From an uncultured Alphaproteobacteria bacterium (GTDB lineage Bacteria > Pseudomonadota > Alphaproteobacteria > Methylaequorales > Methylaequoraceae), in NCBI GenBank assembly GCA_902625895.1, contig CACODD010000006.1:1-46888 (forward strand): a stretch of 46,888 nucleotides of DNA, given 5' to 3'. A program made the translations under genes and the position numbers. A model generated the notes under the pieces. It saw only the letters and a list, made by a program, of their open reading frames with translations, searched no databases and had not been told where the DNA came from. The first letter of the stretch is position 1. Every line of letters begins with the position of its first letter. Positions 27,617 through 36,659 of the stretch are shown here, piece after piece.

Positions 27617-28390
27617 ATGAAATCAGATTATTTAGTAATTGATGGAAAAAAATTTAATTCTCGTTTGATTATGGGTACATCTCTTTACCCAAATTTAGAT
27701 GTTATGAATAAGTCTTTGAAAATTTCTGAAACACAAATAATCACAGTTGCAATTAGACGACTTAATTTATCTTCTAAAGGTTTTTTTCTAGATCAACTAA
27801 ACAAAGACTATTATTTCTTACCAAATACTGCAGGTTGTTTTACACAAAAAGAAGCAATTTTAACGGCAGAATTAGCTCGAGAAACCCTTCAAACGAATTG
27901 GATAAAACTTGAATTAATTAGTGATAAAGAAATGTTATTACCTGACCCAATTGAGTTATTTGATACCTGCAAGAGCCTGGTAAAAAAGAATTTTAGAGTT
28001 TTTGTATATTGCTCTGATGATCCAATTCTTTGCAAAAGATTAGAGGATTTAGGCTGTGAGATAGTTATGCCTTTGGTATCTCCAATCGGTTCAGGACTAG
28101 GAGTAAGAAATGAACATAATCTTGAGATTATAAGAAGAATATGTTCTGGAAAAATATTTGTTGATGCCGGTATCGGTAAACCAAGTGATGCCTCTAGAAT
28201 AATGGAAATGGGATTTGACGGAGTTTTATTGAACTCCTCTGTTGCAAGGTCATTAGATCCTGTAAATATGGCTAATGCTATGAAGCTAGCTGTAATTTCA
28301 GGGAGACTGGGATACAAATCTGGAATTATAGAACGAAGAAATATGGCCTCTGAAAGCACATCTTTCAAAGGGAAAATTTCTAACTTTTAA
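27617..28390 (+). CDS. thiG: Thiazole synthase
   Basis: FLPNTAGCFTQKEAILTAELARE, WIKLELI, MPLVSPIGSGLGVRN, VDAGIGKPSDA. Confidence 0.95.
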   Translation: MKSDYLVIDGKKFNSRLIMGTSLYPNLDVMNKSLKISETQIITVAIRRLNLSSKGFFLDQLNKDYYFLPNTAGCFTQKEAILTAELARETLQTNWIKLELISDKEMLLPDPIELFDTCKSLVKKNFRVFVYCSDDPILCKRLEDLGCEIVMPLVSPIGSGLGVRNEHNLEIIRRICSGKIFVDAGIGKPSDASRIMEMGFDGVLLNSSVARSLDPVNMANAMKLAVISGRLGYKSGIIERRNMASESTSFKGKISNF

Positions 28391-29018
28391 CTTTCATTTT
28401 TTCAAGAAATGATTCGACAATTTTAACTTCATCATATTTAAGAATTTTTTTTCTTGATGCTACGCTAAGAACATGACTCCAATTGGTCAGAAAGATTACA
28501 TCAATTTTTTTTTTCTTAAATAAATAATAATCTTTGATTATTCCGTAATTAAAAATGACAAATATACCACTGATATTAGCTCCTAGTTTATCAATTGCAT
28601 CTAAAAATTTCAACTTGCTTCCACCATCAGTCATTAAATCCTCAGCTAAGAGAACATTATCTTTTTGTCTCAATAAACCTTCGATCTGCGAATTTTTACC
28701 AAATTTTTTTTTTTCTTTTCTTATGTAAGTCATTGGCAAATTTAGTTTTTGTGCAATAAATGCGGCAAATGGAATGCCAGCAGATTCGCCACCAGCAATA
28801 TTTGAAATTTTTTTGAATTTTGATTTTTCTTTTAATTTTGATATGCCAAAATCAATTAATTTTTTTCTTTCTTCTGGAAATGAAATTATACGCCTACAGT
28901 CACAATAAACAGGACTTTTTTTACCAGACGTCAATTTAAATTGTTTTTTTGGACTGAAGTTAATACATTTTAAATCTATGAGAATTTCAGCAGCTTCTTC
29001 GGATATATTTTTAACCAT
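28380..29018 (-). CDS. pyrE: Orotate phosphoribosyltransferase
   Basis: FKLTSGKKSPVYCDCRR, GGESAGIPFAAFIAQKL, NVLLAEDLMTDGGSKL. Confidence 0.92.
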   Translation of the reverse strand: MVKNISEEAAEILIDLKCINFSPKKQFKLTSGKKSPVYCDCRRIISFPEERKKLIDFGISKLKEKSKFKKISNIAGGESAGIPFAAFIAQKLNLPMTYIRKEKKKFGKNSQIEGLLRQKDNVLLAEDLMTDGGSKLKFLDAIDKLGANISGIFVIFNYGIIKDYYLFKKKKIDVIFLTNWSHVLSVASRKKILKYDEVKIVESFLEKMKVKS

Positions 29019-29030
29019 AACAAAAGGATT

Positions 29031-29420
29031 ATGACACTTTCAAATTTAATTTACATTTTATTACAATGGATTTCAATTAACACAAATTATGATACTAGTA
29101 AATTTGATTTTCCAATCAATGTTGTAGAACCAAAAGTCATCCAGGAAATGGTTTGTGGAGGTAAATGTCCAGTAATTGCTTTTTTCTCAGATGAACACGG
29201 AATATTTATATCAAACAGTGATTATAATGACCCGTGCAATCAATCAATTTTACTTCATGAAATTATTCATTCTTTTCAGTCTGATCTAAAAATTGAAAAT
29301 GCTTTTAAAGAAAAAGAGGCGTATGAACTACAAAATAAATTTTTAGAGGAATTATCAATAAAAAATGATATGATAGATATTCTGAATATTAAAAAATGTA
29401 GATCAAAACAATCTAATTGA
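29031..29420 (+). CDS. Hypothetical protein with HExxH motif (paralogue of 3321-3776)
   Basis: [38 protein letters not shown]...[13 protein letters not shown]. Confidence 0.65.
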   Translation: MTLSNLIYILLQWISINTNYDTSKFDFPINVVEPKVIQEMVCGGKCPVIAFFSDEHGIFISNSDYNDPCNQSILLHEIIHSFQSDLKIENAFKEKEAYELQNKFLEELSIKNDMIDILNIKKCRSKQSN

Positions 29421-29439
29421 TTATTTGTGGGGTGAAATT

Positions 29440-31122
29440 GTGAGCGATTATAAAACAGATCTTGAGATTGCGAGAGAAGCAAAAAAACTAAAAATCTCTG
29501 AGGTTGCTTCAAATAGACTATCTATCGATGAAAAAAACTTAGTTCCATACGGACATTTCAAAGCAAAACTTGATTCAGGCTTCATTAGTGGACTTAGTAA
29601 AAAAGATGATGGAAAGTTAATCTTAGTTACTGCGATGACCCCCACAACTGCTGGAGAAGGTAAGACTACAACTTCAGTAGGACTTACCGATGGTCTTAAT
29701 TTTATTGGTAAAAAAGCCATGGTTGCACTAAGAGAACCGAGCCTAGGTCCATGTTTTGGCATGAAAGGTGGTGCAGCAGGTGGTGGATATGCACAAGTTG
29801 TTCCCATGGAGGATATTAATTTACACTTTACTGGTGATTTTCACGCAATTACATCTGCACATATGCTTCTTTCTGCAATGATTGATAATCATATATATTG
29901 GAATTTAGAGCCAAAAATTGATAGCAGGAGAGTTGCTTGGAGAAGAGTCGTAGACATGAATGATAGAGCACTAAGGCAAATTACAAACTCTTTGGGGGGA
30001 ATTTCCAATGGATTCTCAAGGGAAGATGGCTTTGATATAACAGTCGCATCTGAAGTCATGGCAATACTTTGCTTGGCAACGGATTTTGAAGATTTGAAGG
30101 AGAGGTTAGGAAAAATTATTGTAGGTTACACAAGAGATCTGGATCCAATTTTTTGCAGAGATATAAAAGCTGATGGCGCTATGTCAGTTCTGCTCAAGGA
30201 CGCGCTTCAACCAAATTTAGTACAAACACTCGAGAATAATCCTGCTTTTATTCATGGGGGACCATTTGCAAATATTGCACATGGATGCAACACGGTTATT
30301 GCAACTAAGACTGCTTTGAAACTCTCTGATTATGTCGTAACAGAGGCAGGTTTTGGAGCCGATTTAGGTGCTGAGAAATTTTTAAATATAAAATGCAGAA
30401 AAACCGGTTTGAGACCTTCATGTGCTGTTGTGGTCGCCACAGTAAGGGCTCTCAAACTTCATGGAGAAGTTGACCCCAAAAATCTTGGTGAAGAAAACCT
30501 TAAAGCTGTGGAGAAGGGACTACCAAATCTTTTAAGACACCTAGAAAATCTTTCAAAATTTGGAATACCTACTGTAGTAGCTTTAAATAGATTTCCCACA
30601 GATACCAAAAACGAAATAACAAAAGTTCAAGAAGTTTGTGAGGAACTTGGAGTTAATGCAGTACTAGCTGAGCATTGGAAAGATGGTGGCAAGGGAGCTT
30701 CAAAATTAGCAGAAACTGTTATTTCAACTATCGAAAATAAAAAAGCTGAAGTAAAGTTTACCTATGATGATAAAGACGACGTAAAAGTAAAAATAAAGAA
30801 AATATCAAAAGAAATTTACAGGGCATCAGAAGTTACCTTTTCGCAACCTGCACTAAAAAAATTAGATGAAATATCAAAGTTAGGCTTCAACCATTTTCCA
30901 GTTTGTATGGCAAAAACTCAATATAGTTTTAGTACCGATCCAAAAAATAAGTGTGCACCTGAAAATCATGATATTCAAATAAGAGAGGTCAGGTTATCTG
31001 CGGGAGCAGAATTCATCGTTGCAATTGCTGGAGACATAATGACCATGCCTGGTTTGCCTAAGAAACCTGCGGCTTACGAAGTAAAAATAGGATCTGATGG
31101 AAACATTCAAGGTTTATTCTAA
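29440..31122 (+). CDS. fhs: Formate-tetrahydrofolate ligase
   Basis: [64 protein letters not shown] start at 29440 after GTGGGG preferred. Confidence 0.97.
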   Translation: MSDYKTDLEIAREAKKLKISEVASNRLSIDEKNLVPYGHFKAKLDSGFISGLSKKDDGKLILVTAMTPTTAGEGKTTTSVGLTDGLNFIGKKAMVALREPSLGPCFGMKGGAAGGGYAQVVPMEDINLHFTGDFHAITSAHMLLSAMIDNHIYWNLEPKIDSRRVAWRRVVDMNDRALRQITNSLGGISNGFSREDGFDITVASEVMAILCLATDFEDLKERLGKIIVGYTRDLDPIFCRDIKADGAMSVLLKDALQPNLVQTLENNPAFIHGGPFANIAHGCNTVIATKTALKLSDYVVTEAGFGADLGAEKFLNIKCRKTGLRPSCAVVVATVRALKLHGEVDPKNLGEENLKAVEKGLPNLLRHLENLSKFGIPTVVALNRFPTDTKNEITKVQEVCEELGVNAVLAEHWKDGGKGASKLAETVISTIENKKAEVKFTYDDKDDVKVKIKKISKEIYRASEVTFSQPALKKLDEISKLGFNHFPVCMAKTQYSFSTDPKNKCAPENHDIQIREVRLSAGAEFIVAIAGDIMTMPGLPKKPAAYEVKIGSDGNIQGLF

Positions 31123-32238
31123 TAAAAACTCATTATAAACTTCGAGGAATTTTTTTATAATTATTTTGGTTGAAAATTTTTCAATAACTAACTTTCTTCC
31201 ATTTTTACCGTAAAAATTTGACAGTTTAGGGTTGTTTAGAATCTTTTCGATAGCTTTGGATAAGTGAATATAATTTTGTGCAGGAACCAAAATTCCATTA
31301 AAATTATTACGGCATATTTCTCTACAACCAACTACATCTGTTGTTATGATCGGAAGTTCACAACTGGCAGCTTCGAGAAGATTTTTTGGGAGTCCTTCTC
31401 TGTAAGAGGGTAAAACAGCAATTGTTGATTTTTGAAGATAAGGTAGAACATTCTTTTTTTCCCCTTTCCATATAATTAATTTTTCACTCTGCCACTGCTC
31501 TAACAGATTTACTTTAACTGATGCTCGATTTTGTATGTCTGGATTACCAAGAATCAAAACAGAAATTTTTTTTTTTTTTCTTATTTCTTTAATTGCATTA
31601 ATTAATTCGAAAATACCTTTGTCATATAATATCCTTGAATGGAATATGATATCATATATTTTTTTTGTTTTTTTACTTTTAAAGAAACCTGTATCTACTC
31701 CAGAACCATAGATAATAGTTGTTTTGGCAAACTTAGTAATTTTGTTATTTTTAAAAATCAACTTATCTTCTTTATTCTGAAAAATAAAAAGAACCTTCAT
31801 TTTTTTTAAAAAAATATTTATTAAACTTACATATGAAAATTTTAAAATTTTTGATGATAATTTTTTACTTATAAAAATATAACCCAGCCCAACAACGCAG
31901 AATATCATTTTTTGTTTTCTGAATACTTTAGATATAATAGAGGTATACAAAATAGGTTTTAGAGCAACACTTTGAATTAAATCTGGCTTAAACTTTAAAA
32001 TAATCAAAAATAATTTTATGATACAAAATAATTCTCTTAAAGGATTTATTGACCCTCTATTTATCTCAATATGCTTTGTTTTAAACCCATAAGATTGTAT
32101 TATTTTCTCCTTGTCTGTAAAATTACAAACTACAAGCACCTCGAAGTTATTTTTTAAAGCTGAGCATGCTTGATCGATTTTATGGGACAAAAAATATTCA
32201 TCTTCACTTACGAAATATAAAAGTTTATATTTTCTCAT
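31114..32238 (-). CDS. Glycosyltransferase (GT4-like)
   Basis: C-terminal [33 protein letters not shown] and Rossmann-type N-terminus. Confidence 0.88.
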   Translation of the reverse strand: MRKYKLLYFVSEDEYFLSHKIDQACSALKNNFEVLVVCNFTDKEKIIQSYGFKTKHIEINRGSINPLRELFCIIKLFLIILKFKPDLIQSVALKPILYTSIISKVFRKQKMIFCVVGLGYIFISKKLSSKILKFSYVSLINIFLKKMKVLFIFQNKEDKLIFKNNKITKFAKTTIIYGSGVDTGFFKSKKTKKIYDIIFHSRILYDKGIFELINAIKEIRKKKKISVLILGNPDIQNRASVKVNLLEQWQSEKLIIWKGEKKNVLPYLQKSTIAVLPSYREGLPKNLLEAASCELPIITTDVVGCREICRNNFNGILVPAQNYIHLSKAIEKILNNPKLSNFYGKNGRKLVIEKFSTKIIIKKFLEVYNEFLLE

Positions 32239-32252
32239 AGTTAGGTAATAAA

Positions 32253-32696
32253 ATGTTATATTACATTATTTTTGGAATAATTTTAGCAACAATTTTACTT
32301 TCATTATTTTTAGAATTTATTCATGAATCCCATGAAAAATTTAAAAAGAAAATAAAATTCATCTTGTCTATAATTTTGGTCATTATAATTCTTTTAATAA
32401 TGACAAGATTTCCTAATATTATATCGGTAATTCCTGCTGTTTTTTTAATTCTATATAGATGGCGTGTTTTTATAAACTTTTTGTTACAAACATTTTTCTT
32501 CAAGAAAAGAAATAACTCTTCGAAGTCATTAAAAAAGGAAGATGCTTATGAAATTCTTGGCTTAAAACAAAATGCTTCAAAAAATGAGATTTTGAAAAGG
32601 TATCAAGAATTAATAAAAAAAAATCATCCTGATAAAGGTGGGTCAGAATGGATTACAAAACAAATTAATAAAGCCAGAGATACTCTTTTAAGTTGA
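32253..32696 (+). CDS. Membrane-anchored J-domain protein
   Basis: Two N-terminal TM segments and C-terminal AYEILGLKQNASKNEILKRYQELIKKNHPDKGGS...INKARDTLLS with HPD. Confidence 0.85.
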   Translation: MLYYIIFGIILATILLSLFLEFIHESHEKFKKKIKFILSIILVIIILLIMTRFPNIISVIPAVFLILYRWRVFINFLLQTFFFKKRNNSSKSLKKEDAYEILGLKQNASKNEILKRYQELIKKNHPDKGGSEWITKQINKARDTLLS

Positions 32697-32729
32697 GATT
32701 TTTTTTTTTTTCTTTAACCTTCAGTTTTT

Positions 32730-33599
32730 ATGCAAAGTAAAATAAAAAAAGCTATTTTTCCAATTGCAGGTTTGGGAAGTCGATTTCTTCCTGCAACTAA
32801 AACATTAGCAAAGGAAATGTTAATTGTCATGGATAGACCTATTTTAGAATGGGCTGTAATCGAGGCATCTAAGTCTGGGATTGAAGAAATGATTTTTGTA
32901 ACTTCTTCGAAGAAAAATTCAATAATTGAACATTTTAATAGATCATTAGAGCTTGAAAATTTGTTAAAAAAAAAAAAAAAGAATAATCAGATTTCTTCGA
33001 TTCAAAGCCAAAGTGAGCTAGGAAAATTCACTTACGTAATTCAAGATGAGCCAAAAGGGCTTGGACATGCTGTATGGTGTGCAAAAAGATTCATTGAGAA
33101 AAATGAAAATTTTGTTGTGATGTTACCTGATGACATAATTCTTTCTAAAAAGCCTGTTATAGCACAAATGCTTAAAATTCATGAAAAAACCTCAGGAGGT
33201 TCAGTTTTAGCTTTAGAGAAAGTTCCAAAGAAAGAAGTATTTAAATACGGTGTAATTGATTTTCAAAAAAAAAAAGATAATTATTATCAAATAAAAAATC
33301 TTATCGAAAAACCACATCCTTCAAAAGCACCTTCAAATCTTACTGTTGTTGGAAGATATATTTTGAACTACAAAGTGTTTGACCTTCTTGAAAAACAGAA
33401 AAAAGGTCATGGAAATGAAATTCAACTTACCGATAGTTTGATTTCTTTGATTGAGAAACCGGGTTTATACGGTTTGGAATTTGAAGGAAATAGGTATGAT
33501 TGTGGAAACAAGTTAGGTTTTATTGAAGCTAATGTTAATTTCGGATTGAAAGATAAAAATGTTAGTAAAAATCTAAGAAATTTATTGAGAAAAATATGA
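32730..33599 (+). CDS. galU: UTP-glucose-1-phosphate uridylyltransferase
   Basis: KAIFPIAGLGSRFLPATKTLAKEMLIV, EPKGLGHAVWCAK, GNRYDCGNKLGFIEANV. Confidence 0.96.
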   Translation: MQSKIKKAIFPIAGLGSRFLPATKTLAKEMLIVMDRPILEWAVIEASKSGIEEMIFVTSSKKNSIIEHFNRSLELENLLKKKKKNNQISSIQSQSELGKFTYVIQDEPKGLGHAVWCAKRFIEKNENFVVMLPDDIILSKKPVIAQMLKIHEKTSGGSVLALEKVPKKEVFKYGVIDFQKKKDNYYQIKNLIEKPHPSKAPSNLTVVGRYILNYKVFDLLEKQKKGHGNEIQLTDSLISLIEKPGLYGLEFEGNRYDCGNKLGFIEANVNFGLKDKNVSKNLRNLLRKI

Positions 33600-34915
33600 A
33601 AATAACAGTTGTTGGTACAGGTTATGTTGGCTTAGTCTCTGGAACTTGTTTTGCTGAGTTTGGAGTCACTGTTGTTTGCGTCGATAATAACAAAGAAAAA
33701 ATTAAAAAGTTAAAGAAAGGGATCATTCCAATATTTGAACCAGGATTAAAAGATCTGGTTAAAAAAAATTTAAAGGAGAAAAGGTTATTTTTTCAGACAA
33801 GCTTGTCTGAATCGTTGAGAGATTCGGAGGCTGTTTTTATAGCTGTAGGAACTCCATCAAGAAGAGGTGATGGGCATGCGGATTTGCGCTACGTTTATTC
33901 CGCTGCGGAGGATATTGCAAAAAATTTGAATAAATATGCAGTAATTGTAAATAAATCAACTGTGCCAATTGGAACCGGAAAAAAAGTTTTTGATATAATA
34001 AAAAAAATTAAACCTAAGCTAGAATTTGATGTGGCATCAAACCCAGAATTTTTAAGAGAGGGATCTGCAATTAATGATTTCATGCGCCCCGATAGAGTTG
34101 TTATAGGTTGCGAAACCAAAAGAGCACAAGATATCCTAAAGGAACTTTATAGACCTTTATATCTTTTAGAAACACCTATTTTGTTTACAAAAAGAGAAAC
34201 AGCTGAACTAATTAAATATGCAGCGAACTCCTTTTTGGCTACCAAAATTACTTTTATTAATGAAATTGCTGATTTGTGTGAAAAAGTAGGAGCCAATGTC
34301 AGTGATGTTTCCACAGGTATTGGATTAGACGGTAGAATAGGCAAAAAATTTCTTCATCCTGGTCCAGGTTATGGTGGTTCTTGTTTCCCTAAAGATACAC
34401 TTGCATTAGTTAAAACTGCGCAAGACTACAAATCTCCATTGACATTAATTGAACATGTTGTTGAAAGTAATAAAAAAAGAAAAAGATCAATGTACAAAAG
34501 GATTACTAAAATACTCCCCCGAGATAAAAAAAAAAAAATAATCTCAGTACTTGGTTTAACTTTTAAGCCCAATACAGATGATATGAGAGATAGCCCAAGT
34601 CTAGATCTAATACCTGCATTAATAAAACAAAACTATGAGGTAAGAGTTTTTGATCCAGAGGGTATGGAGGAAGCAAAAAAGAGTTTAATTGAATATAAGT
34701 CTAAAATTATTTGGTGTAAGAATGCATATGAGGCAGCATTAAATGCTGACGTATTAGTAATTCTCACAGAGTGGAATGAATTTAGAGCTTTAGATCTCAA
34801 AAAACTTAAAAAACTTTTGAAAAGAAATGTAATAGTTGACTTAAGGAATATTTATAATCCAACAGAGATCAAAGAAAATGGTTTTGAATATTACTCAGTC
34901 GGAAGAGCTTTATAG
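33596..34915 (+). CDS. ugd: UDP-glucose 6-dehydrogenase
   Basis: VVGTGYVGLVSGTCFAEFG, GPGYGGSCFPKDTLALV, LGLTFKPNTDDMRDSPSL. Confidence 0.96.
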   Translation: MKITVVGTGYVGLVSGTCFAEFGVTVVCVDNNKEKIKKLKKGIIPIFEPGLKDLVKKNLKEKRLFFQTSLSESLRDSEAVFIAVGTPSRRGDGHADLRYVYSAAEDIAKNLNKYAVIVNKSTVPIGTGKKVFDIIKKIKPKLEFDVASNPEFLREGSAINDFMRPDRVVIGCETKRAQDILKELYRPLYLLETPILFTKRETAELIKYAANSFLATKITFINEIADLCEKVGANVSDVSTGIGLDGRIGKKFLHPGPGYGGSCFPKDTLALVKTAQDYKSPLTLIEHVVESNKKRKRSMYKRITKILPRDKKKKIISVLGLTFKPNTDDMRDSPSLDLIPALIKQNYEVRVFDPEGMEEAKKSLIEYKSKIIWCKNAYEAALNADVLVILTEWNEFRALDLKKLKKLLKRNVIVDLRNIYNPTEIKENGFEYYSVGRAL

Positions 34916-36300
34916 TGACAACTATTAAACACTTTTTTGATGATTCGATTATTCGCTCTTACGATATCAGAGGTATTTTTAACAAAACACTTTTCGAAAA
35001 AGATGCAAAGGTAATTGGACAATTATTTGGTTTAGAGGTTGGAAAGAACAAAAAAATCAATGTGGGATACGATGGAAGAAAATCCTCAGAACCACTAAAG
35101 GATTCTTTAATTGAAGGAATACTGGAGTCTGGGGCAGATGTTTGTGAAATAGGTTTAGTTCCAACTCCATTATTATATTTTTCTACCATTTCAAATAATT
35201 CTAGAGGGGGTGTAATGGTTACTGGGTCTCATAATCCCAAAAATTATAATGGTTTTAAATTAATCTTAGATGGTCTTCCATTTTACGGTGAGGATTTGAT
35301 AAATTTGAAGAAAAGGGCTCAAAACTTTTTACTTGAAAAAAGTATAGGGAAAAGAGAGAAGGTTAATTTTGAATCAGAATATTTAAAAAATATTTTTAAT
35401 AATTTTTCTCAAGGCAGAAAACTTAATATAGTTTGGGATTCCGGTAATGGTTCAGCAGGCAAAGTTATGGAAGAAATTTCAGGAAAGATTAGAGGCCAAC
35501 AGAAACTTTTATTCAAAGAAATTGACGGGAACTTTCCAAATCATCACCCAGATCCATCTGATCCAGAAAACCTTGTTCAATGTATCGCAGAAATAAAAAA
35601 AAACAATTTTGACTTTGGAATAGCTTTTGACGGTGACGGAGACAGAATCGGAGTAATTGATGATAAAGGAAGAATTATTGCAGGTGACATATTACTATTA
35701 ATTCTTTCCAAAAGTCTGGTTAAGAAAAATTCTACAATTATTGGAGATGTAAAATGCAGTCAGGTTCTATTTGACGAAATAGAAAATTTAGGTGGAAAAC
35801 CTATTATTTCTCAAACAGGTCATAGTCATGTAAAAATAAATATGAAAAAACATGATGCAGATTTGGCAGGAGAAATGAGTGGTCATATTTTTTTTAAATC
35901 AAACTATGGGTTTGATGATGCATTATATGCTGCCATTCAACTTATCAAAATTATTTCAAACTCTAATAAAAAACTTTCTGAACATGTAGATAACATTCCA
36001 AAGGTATTTAACACCCCTGAAATTAGAATAGATTGTGAAGATGATAAGAAGTTCGTACTAATAAACAATATTTCTAAAAGTCAAAAAAAACTTAATAAAA
36101 AAATAGTTGATATTGATGGATTAAGAGTGCAATCAGAAGATGGTTGGTGGTTGCTTAGAGCTTCTAATACTCAGCCATGTATTGTCTTGAGATGCGAATC
36201 AATCAGTAAAGTTGGATTAAAAAATCAGTTGTTAAAGATAAAAGAAGCTATCAATGAATTTGACACAAAAATTTCTCAAAAAATAGTGGTTGAAAATTAA
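34915..36300 (+). CDS. Phosphomannomutase/phosphoglucomutase
   Basis: SYDIRGIF, VTGSHNPKNYNGFK, AFDGDGDRIGVID, GEMSGHIFF. Confidence 0.94.
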   Translation: MTTIKHFFDDSIIRSYDIRGIFNKTLFEKDAKVIGQLFGLEVGKNKKINVGYDGRKSSEPLKDSLIEGILESGADVCEIGLVPTPLLYFSTISNNSRGGVMVTGSHNPKNYNGFKLILDGLPFYGEDLINLKKRAQNFLLEKSIGKREKVNFESEYLKNIFNNFSQGRKLNIVWDSGNGSAGKVMEEISGKIRGQQKLLFKEIDGNFPNHHPDPSDPENLVQCIAEIKKNNFDFGIAFDGDGDRIGVIDDKGRIIAGDILLLILSKSLVKKNSTIIGDVKCSQVLFDEIENLGGKPIISQTGHSHVKINMKKHDADLAGEMSGHIFFKSNYGFDDALYAAIQLIKIISNSNKKLSEHVDNIPKVFNTPEIRIDCEDDKKFVLINNISKSQKKLNKKIVDIDGLRVQSEDGWWLLRASNTQPCIVLRCESISKVGLKNQLLKIKEAINEFDTKISQKIVVEN

Positions 36301-36344
36301 AAAGGATTTTTCTAATTTAATAATGATGCTAATATTTTTTAATT

Positions 36345-36659
36345 ATGTCTGACGAAAATAAAACAACCACAACCGGTATAGCTACAAAAGAAAAAACTGA
36401 GGTTCAAAAACCCAAGTTGTATAAAGTAATTTTGTTAAATGATGATTATACTCCAATGGAATATGTGGTAAAGTTATTGAGAATAATCTTCAAGAAAAGC
36501 GAAGATGAGGCTGTAAATATTATGCTTATGGTTCATAAAAAAGGTTCAGGTATATGTGGAATATTTACTAAAGAAGTAGCTGAAACAAAAGTAGAAACAG
36601 TTTTAAAAATGGCACAGAGTGATCAACATCCTCTTAAATGTATTATGGAGCTAGATTAA
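36345..36659 (+). CDS. clpS: ATP-dependent Clp protease adaptor ClpS
   Basis: YKVILLNDDYTPMEYVVKLL; directly upstream of clpA. Confidence 0.96.
   Translation: MSDENKTTTTGIATKEKTEVQKPKLYKVILLNDDYTPMEYVVKLLRIIFKKSEDEAVNIMLMVHKKGSGICGIFTKEVAETKVETVLKMAQSDQHPLKCIMELD

Noticed and set aside
27889-28368. 159-aa minus-strand ORF antisense to thiG
   Set aside because: Fully inside the well-supported thiG gene; translation looks like a reverse-complement shadow ORF.
29448-29807. 119-aa minus-strand ORF antisense to fhs
   Set aside because: Shadow ORF opposite a strongly conserved gene.
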